A stretch of 5,932 nucleotides of DNA from Burkholderiales bacterium (GTDB lineage Bacteria > Pseudomonadota > Gammaproteobacteria > Burkholderiales > SG8-39). Under the pieces are notes generated by a model that worked only from the letters and a program-made list of their open reading frames with translations, made no database searches and was not told where the DNA came from. Position numbers and translations under genes: made by a program. The number at the start of each line of letters is the position of its first letter. Within the stretch, counting starts at the first letter, position 1. The stretch is taken from assembly GCA_020846575.1 (NCBI GenBank), contig JADLDQ010000153.1, forward strand, positions 1 to 5,932, written 5' to 3'. Of this stretch, positions 1 through 3,392 are shown one piece after another.

Positions 1-1
1 C

Positions 2-337
2 GTGCTCTCCATCACGCCTCGCGTCGTGCGGCGGCTGGAGCGGCCGGAGGCGTCCCTGATCGAATTCGGATCGGGACCGGAGACGAACCTTCGCAGCAGC
101 GTTCCGCCGCTGCCGACGCCGGGCTCGTTCGGGCTCGGTCCGGCGCCCGGGGGAGGCGCCGGTGTTCCGGGCGCGGTGTTCCCCAAGCCCGGCGCGGTTT
201 TGCAACCGGGCGCGGCGGTGTCCCAGCCCGGCGCCGCTCCGGGCGGTGCGGCCAAGCCGCCCGCGCCCGTAGGTCTCCCGCCGGTGCCGGGAACGCCCTT
301 CATCTTCAAGCCACCGCCGGGGGTAGGCAGCCCCTGA
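2..337 (+). CDS. Secretin (GspD/PulD-like) C-terminal fragment with Pro/Gly/Ala-rich tail; 5' end outside window
   Basis: This is the last 111 codons of a longer gene, and the first codon seen (GTG) is probably an internal Val. The opening residues VLSITPRVVRRLERPEAS, followed by EFGSGPETNLRS, resemble the end of the secretin domain in type II secretion/type IV pilus secretins. There a last beta strand of the 'LLITPRIVR' type is followed by a segment of the 'RPDAxxxEFxSGTE' type. Secretins form multimeric gated channels in the outer membrane. From about residue 34 to the TGA stop the protein is low complexity, rich in Pro, Gly and Ala, with loosely repeated PGA units (KPGAVLQPGAAVSQPGAAPGG). 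It ends FIFKPPPGVGSP. Some related secretins carry a cohesin-like domain here instead. The family call rests on about 30 residues, so the type II, MSHA-like or other subtype cannot be assigned. No overlapping or closely following gene is present, so this may be the last gene of its operon. Confidence 0.6.
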   Translation: MLSITPRVVRRLERPEASLIEFGSGPETNLRSSVPPLPTPGSFGLGPAPGGGAGVPGAVFPKPGAVLQPGAAVSQPGAAPGGAAKPPAPVGLPPVPGTPFIFKPPPGVGSP

Positions 338-338
338 A

Positions 339-386
339 CCGGTGGCGCGGATTCACCGGGATTCTGGCTGTTCCTGGGTAGAATCC
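339..386 (+). terminator. Two adjacent inverted repeats after the secretin gene, possible terminator
   Basis: Just after the stop codon, CCGGTG (339-344) pairs with CACCGG (354-359), with a 9-nt loop. It is followed by GGATTCT (359-365) pairing with AGAATCC (380-386), with a 14-nt loop. The arms share one base, so the two hairpins exclude each other or stack. No T-run follows, so this is not a canonical intrinsic terminator. The position supports a 3'-end role such as termination or transcript protection, but that is inference. Confidence 0.3.
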
Positions 387-533
387 GACCTCGGTCATCC
401 GATCTCGGGCAAGTGCGCGTGACGGGCGGCAAGCGGGCGCAGGTTAATCCTGACAAATCAAGCACTTAACGAGAAAACTGGAACAGAAATGTGTGAAAAA
501 ACAAAAGCTTGGGTCGGAAATATCGGATTCTCC

Positions 534-563
534 TTGAGGAACGAGTCTGCTGCCGCATAGAAT
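534..563 (+). promoter_or_regulatory. Candidate sigma-70 promoter for the barrel gene
   Basis: TTGAGG at 534-539 matches the -35 consensus TTGACA at four of six bases. TAGAAT at 558-563 matches the -10 consensus TATAAT at five of six. The spacer is 18 bp. It lies just downstream of the AT-rich island and would give a leader of roughly 170-200 nt before the candidate start codons at 743-776. This is a match by eye; no competing site as good was seen in the gap. Confidence 0.35.
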
Positions 564-742
564 TGCACCACACGCGGTTTGCCGGAGCCGGCTGGCTCTG
601 GATGCCTGCACTTACCGGGTCCGCCAAGAAAATGACGAGTTCCAATCAGATCAAGTCCAGGGCGCCAGCGAGAATCCTGATTCGCGTGCGGCAAAGCCTC
701 GCCTGCCTGCCGGCACGAATGCATGGAGCGCATGCTGCGCTC

Positions 743-2134
743 ATGCTCCAGCGCTCGACCACCAGGATGCCGCGCATGGCGCCGGGCGCGCGCGCCGGCG
801 TGCTCGCCGTGCTGGCGGGCGCACTGCTGCTGTCGCAGCCTGTCCTCGCGCAGACCGCTGCCCAGAAGGAGACCATGGCGCGCGCGAATGAACTGCTCCA
901 GCGCAGCGCGTTCGCGCAGGCCTACCAGATACTCGCGCCGCTGGAAGACGAGCTCGCGGGCAACATCGACTTCGACTACATGCTCGGCGTCGCCGCGCTC
1001 GACAGCGGCAGGCCGGACAAGGCCACCATCGCCTTCGAGCGCGTGATCGCCACCAACCCGAACTTCGCCGGTGCGCGCCTCGACATGGGGAGGGCGTACT
1101 TCCAGCTGGGCGACCTCCCGCGCGCGCGCGCCGAATTCGAAACGGTCTTGCGCCAGGATCCGCCGGAGGCGGCGCGCAAGACGGTGGAGCAGTACCTCGC
1201 GACGATCGCCCAGGCCGAAAGGGCCCAGCAGCGCTCGCTGCGGGCCTACGTCGAGGGCACCCTCGGTTACGACAGCAACGTCAATTTCTCCACCACCCAG
1301 TCGAACATCAATCTGAACCCGGCGATCTTCGGGCCCGGCGCCAATGTTCAGCTGACCGCGAACAACGTGGCGCAGAAGAGCGGCTTCGGCACCGTCGCGG
1401 CCGGGGCGGAGTTCGTGCACAAGCTCGCACCGCGATTCGCCTACCTCGTCGGGGCCGACTGGCGCAAGCGCGACAACTTCAAGCAGGACACCTTCGATTA
1501 CGAGAACCGGGAAGTACGCGCGGGCGTGACGGTCGGGGAGCAGCAGAACCAGCTGCGGGTGATCGGCAGCGCCGGGCGCTATTACCTGGATGCCGCGTAC
1601 AACCGCAACGTGGCCGGCATCGGGGCGGACTGGCGCTACACCTTCGATCCGAGCAACCAGATCAACGTGTTCACCCAGTACTCCCGCACCCGCTTCACCG
1701 ATGCCGCCGTCAAGGTCAACAGCTACGACGCCGCCACCCACGGCATCGGCGGCCTGCACGTGTTCGGCGACGGCCGAACCGCGGTGTTCGCCGCGTATTA
1801 CCTCGGTAAGGAACGGGATACCGACGGGCGCGCCGATGGGTCGAAGTCCTTCCAGGGCGGGCGTGCCGGGGGCCAGTACCGCGCGCGCGAGGACATGGAC
1901 CTGTTCGCGTCGCTCACCTACCAGGAATCCGATTTCGGCCGGCAGAACCTGCTGCTGGGTGTGACCCGCAAAGACAAGCTCACCGATTTCTCCGCCGGTC
2001 TCAACTGGCGGTTCCTGAGGGACTGGACTCTGCGGCCGGCGCTGTCCCACTCGCGGAACGACTCGAACCTCGCGACCAACTGGTACAAGCGCACGGAGGT
2101 TTCCGTGACCGTGCGCCGCGACTTCGACTTCTGA
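743..2134 (+). CDS. TPR plus outer-membrane beta-barrel protein, Slam/DUF560-like
   Basis: From the ATG at 743 this encodes 463 residues. Residues 1-36 form a signal peptide: Arg-rich start, hydrophobic VLAVLAGALLL, then SQPVLA before Gln37. Residues 43-143 hold about three TPR-like helical repeats, including DYMLGVAALDSGRPDKATIAFERVI and LDMGRAYFQLGDLPRARAEFETVL. From about residue 168 to the end there are alternating polar/aromatic strands with Gly turns, beginning AYVEGTLGYDSNVNF and ending RRDFDF. The terminal Phe is typical of BAM-inserted outer-membrane barrels. TPRs followed by a barrel that opens with a 'GYDSNVN' motif fit the surface lipoprotein assembly modulator (Slam, DUF560) superfamily, and the length is close to known Slams. 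Characterised Slams move lipoproteins or soluble proteins across the outer membrane; the substrate here is unknown. The start is uncertain: 743 has GGAGCG at 724-729, while ATGs at 767 and 776 also leave an intact signal peptide. A generic TPR-porin is the alternative. Confidence 0.7.
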   Translation: MLQRSTTRMPRMAPGARAGVLAVLAGALLLSQPVLAQTAAQKETMARANELLQRSAFAQAYQILAPLEDELAGNIDFDYMLGVAALDSGRPDKATIAFERVIATNPNFAGARLDMGRAYFQLGDLPRARAEFETVLRQDPPEAARKTVEQYLATIAQAERAQQRSLRAYVEGTLGYDSNVNFSTTQSNINLNPAIFGPGANVQLTANNVAQKSGFGTVAAGAEFVHKLAPRFAYLVGADWRKRDNFKQDTFDYENREVRAGVTVGEQQNQLRVIGSAGRYYLDAAYNRNVAGIGADWRYTFDPSNQINVFTQYSRTRFTDAAVKVNSYDAATHGIGGLHVFGDGRTAVFAAYYLGKERDTDGRADGSKSFQGGRAGGQYRAREDMDLFASLTYQESDFGRQNLLLGVTRKDKLTDFSAGLNWRFLRDWTLRPALSHSRNDSNLATNWYKRTEVSVTVRRDFDF

Positions 2135-2141
2135 GGGTCCT

Positions 2142-2162
2142 GGGCCGGCGGCGAGCTGGCCC
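2142..2162 (+). terminator. GC-rich hairpin just after the barrel gene stop
   Basis: GGGCCGGC (2142-2149) pairs with GCTGGCCC (2155-2162) in an 8-bp stem with one G-T wobble and a 5-nt loop, starting 8 nt after the stop. No T-run follows. It lies in a convergent intergenic region, where a 3'-end hairpin is expected, so it is a weak terminator candidate. Confidence 0.35.
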
Positions 2163-2171
2163 CGTCGACTT

Positions 2172-2290
2172 CGACCCTCGGGCGGCTCCGACCTTCTGGC
2201 GGCTCCGACCTTCTGGCGGCTTCGCCCCTCGGACGAGCTTGCCCCTCGGGCGACCTCGAACCTCGGACGACCTCGACCCTCGGTCGAGCC
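2172..2290. repeat. 17-bp tandem repeat, seven contiguous copies
   Basis: Seven head-to-tail units of exactly 17 bp begin at 2172, 2189, 2206, 2223, 2240, 2257 and 2274. The consensus is close to CGACCCTCGGGCGACCT. Units 2 and 3 differ only at the last base, while the others differ at several positions with no indel between them. A weaker, one-base-shifted partial copy (GACCTTCAATCGG) follows at 2291. The array sits between two convergent genes and is probably non-coding: 17 is not a multiple of three, so any translation cycles through three frames. It has no spacers, so it is not a CRISPR. It could be a minisatellite-type array, a protein-binding array or a 3'-end structural element. Confidence 0.85.
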
Positions 2291-2321
2291 GACCTTCAAT
2301 CGGCACGCGCCTCACAGCCGG

Positions 2322-2747
2322 TCATTCCCTCCTCGGCTGCATCAGATCGCGGATGCGGCCGCGCAGCGCCGCCTTTTCCTCCTCGATCTCCCGGTAGCGT
2401 GTGTACAGACGCTTCAGGTCGTCCGAGTACTGATGCAGGCGCTCCTCGCGCTCGCGCCGGCTGCGCACCACGTCGTCGTAATTGGGCGGCGGGCTGTTGA
2501 AGCCGCGGTAGCCGGGATCCTGAAGGGCCGCGGCGCTGGCATCCTGCATCTCCAGTGCGCGCAGACCCTGCGTCATCTGAAAGTCCTGGTAGATCGCCTG
2601 CTGCTCCTGCTGCAGCTGCGCAAGGCTGTCCTGCAGGCGCCGCACCTCGAAGTCGCTCCCGGGTTCGGCCGCCCGGGCAGCCGCCAGGCACGCCAGGAGC
2701 AGCACGGCGACTCGGACAAGCAGGAGCTGAAGAACCGGGCGGTTCAT
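2322..2747 (-). CDS. Small exported coiled-coil protein, function unknown
   Basis: This encodes 141 residues from the ATG at 2747 (complement). The N-terminus MNRPVLQLLLVRVAVLLLACLAAARAAEPG is a clear signal peptide, with likely cleavage after ARA or ARAA (residues 24-27). Cys20 in LLAC could be read as a weak lipobox, but the hydrophobic stretch continues past it, so signal peptidase I is more likely. Residues about 33-68 (Gln-rich, FEVRRLQDSLAQLQQEQQ) and about 91-137 (RREREERLHQYSDDLKRLY, then REIEEEKAALRGRIRDL) look like amphipathic coiled-coil helices. They are joined by a Pro/Gly/Asn-rich linker containing FNSPPPNY. The second helix is highly charged. I do not recognise the family. The frame extends 30 codons further upstream, but that stretch would displace the signal peptide, so the ATG before MNRP is chosen. 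No clear Shine-Dalgarno sequence precedes it. The gene converges on the barrel gene across the 17-bp repeat array. A periplasmic or envelope structural role is a guess. Confidence 0.7.
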   Translation of the reverse strand: MNRPVLQLLLVRVAVLLLACLAAARAAEPGSDFEVRRLQDSLAQLQQEQQAIYQDFQMTQGLRALEMQDASAAALQDPGYRGFNSPPPNYDDVVRSRREREERLHQYSDDLKRLYTRYREIEEEKAALRGRIRDLMQPRRE

Positions 2748-2967
2748 GAGGCGATCGACCGGGCTCGAGTGACAGCGACGAACAACACTGTAGCAGGGAA
2801 TCGCGATCGTCCTGCGCACGCACCCAAACCGACGCAAACCGCGGAGCGCGGCGGTACCGAAGGGCGAGCCGCACAGGCAGCGGGGGATCGGGTTCGGGAC
2901 ATTCGCGCTTCAATGCGCACAGCCTCCGACCCCGGACTCGTGCAGCGGGACCAGCGACCCGCCTCCA

Positions 2968-2994
2968 TCACAGTGCGAGTCCGTCACAGTGCGA
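2968..2994. repeat. Direct repeat TCACAGTGCGA, two copies
   Basis: TCACAGTGCGA occurs at 2968-2978 and again at 2984-2994, starts 16 bp apart. Related motifs are ACTGTGCGATAT at 3126-3137, which matches ACAGTGCGATAT (2986-2997) at 11 of 12 bases, and CAGTGCG at 3187-3193. Repeated short motifs upstream of a gene can be regulator sites, but no regulator can be named. Confidence 0.4.
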
Positions 2995-3188
2995 TATTGG
3001 ACGGCGCCGCCCGCACGTCCCCGGCGGCGCGCGCGTCACCCGCGCCTGCGCCGATGTCCCGTCCCGAAAGTCGAACCGAGACGTTCTGAACCGGGTCGGC
3101 GTGCTGTCGGACATACACGCCACCGACTGTGCGATATGTCGCGCCGGCACCTTATGCAGCCGGCTGCCCGGGACTAACATTCGACCCA

Positions 3189-3216
3189 GTGCGCTGCAAG
3201 AAAAACCCCAGCGCAC
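3189..3216. other. Perfect 8-bp stem with A-rich loop in the RCC1 leader
   Basis: GTGCGCTG (3189-3196) and CAGCGCAC (3209-3216) are perfect inverted repeats around a 12-nt A-rich loop. There is no T-run after it on the + strand. It lies about 180 nt before the RCC1 start and could be a leader hairpin, or an operator dyad because its first arm overlaps a CAGTGCG motif. Confidence 0.35.
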
Positions 3217-3326
3217 GAGGTCAAAGTTCCTGGCCCCTGCGGTCGCCATCGGCGTTGAGCCGGAACTTCGAAACCTCGAGCGGCTCGTGCGTCCTGACTT
3301 GTGTCTTGCAGCGAGACTTGCACCAC

Positions 3327-3344
3327 CCGCGGCCGGATCCGCGG
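3327..3344. other. Short GC hairpin near the RCC1 start
   Basis: CCGCGG at 3327-3332 and 3339-3344 can pair across the 6-nt loop CCGGAT, about 50 nt before the RCC1 start codon. In GC-rich DNA such a 6-bp dyad may arise by chance. Confidence 0.2.
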
Positions 3345-3372
3345 AAGACGCCCGCCACACCGGCAATCGGCC

Positions 3373-3380
3373 GAGAAGGA
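3373..3380 (+). promoter_or_regulatory. Likely ribosome binding site of the RCC1 gene
   Basis: GAGAAGGA resembles a Shine-Dalgarno core and ends 12 nt before the ATG at 3393, slightly longer than ideal spacing. It supports this start, which also immediately opens a good signal peptide. Confidence 0.45.
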
Positions 3381-3392
3381 ACTCCTGGAAAA

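Larger units (their letters stand above)
338..742. other. Intergenic region between secretin and barrel genes, with AT-rich island
   Basis: About 405 bp lies between the secretin stop and the preferred start of the barrel gene. The stretch from about 445 to 530 is clearly AT-rich against the GC-rich surroundings and includes an A-rich run at 495-507. This is typical of a promoter region. An open frame continuous with the barrel gene extends back to a TTG at 509. That extension has a composition unlike the neighbouring protein and would place the signal peptide about 90 residues from the N-terminus, so I treat it as non-coding leader. I see no RNA gene here. Confidence 0.55.
2748..3392. other. 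Long intergenic region with no credible gene
   Basis: About 645 bp lies between the divergent starts of the coiled-coil gene and the RCC1 gene. Open frames here lack a plausible start, signal peptide or protein-like composition. Present instead are a direct repeat (2968-2994), further CAGTGCG/CTGTGCG motifs near 3127 and 3187, an inverted repeat GACATA/TATGTC (3110-3115 and 3135-3140), a 12-bp palindrome GCAGCCGGCTGC (3156-3167), and hairpins at 3189-3216 and 3327-3344. No strong sigma-70 promoter was found for either flanking gene. The length and content suggest regulatory sequence, a long 5' leader, or remains of a lost gene. Confidence 0.5.

Noticed and set aside
509..742. N-terminal extension of the barrel protein from TTG at 509
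   Set aside because: It would bury the signal peptide about 90 residues in, lacks a Shine-Dalgarno sequence, and overlaps the AT-rich island and the promoter candidate.
2172..2290. Possible CRISPR array
   Set aside because: The units are contiguous at 17 bp without spacers, and no cas gene is present.
458..2299. 613-codon open frame on the minus strand opposite the barrel gene
   Set aside because: It is an antisense shadow in high-GC DNA with low-complexity Arg/Gly/Val/Glu composition, and it begins inside the 17-bp repeat array. The plus-strand gene has a signal peptide, TPRs and barrel features.
2820..2870. Possible c-di-GMP riboswitch, prompted by GCAAACC-like text
   Set aside because: The rest of the GEMM core (paired P1a/P1b, tetraloop and receptor) is not recognisable, and the position and orientation relative to the RCC1 start are poor.
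2296..2913. 205-codon minus-strand frame overlapping the coiled-coil gene
   Set aside because: It is a shifted-frame shadow rich in Pro/Arg/Ala/Gly. The 141-residue frame has a signal peptide and coherent coiled coils.
2433..3089. 218-codon plus-strand open frame
   Set aside because: It overlaps the coiled-coil gene in antisense and continues into non-coding sequence, with no export signal, domain or plausible composition.
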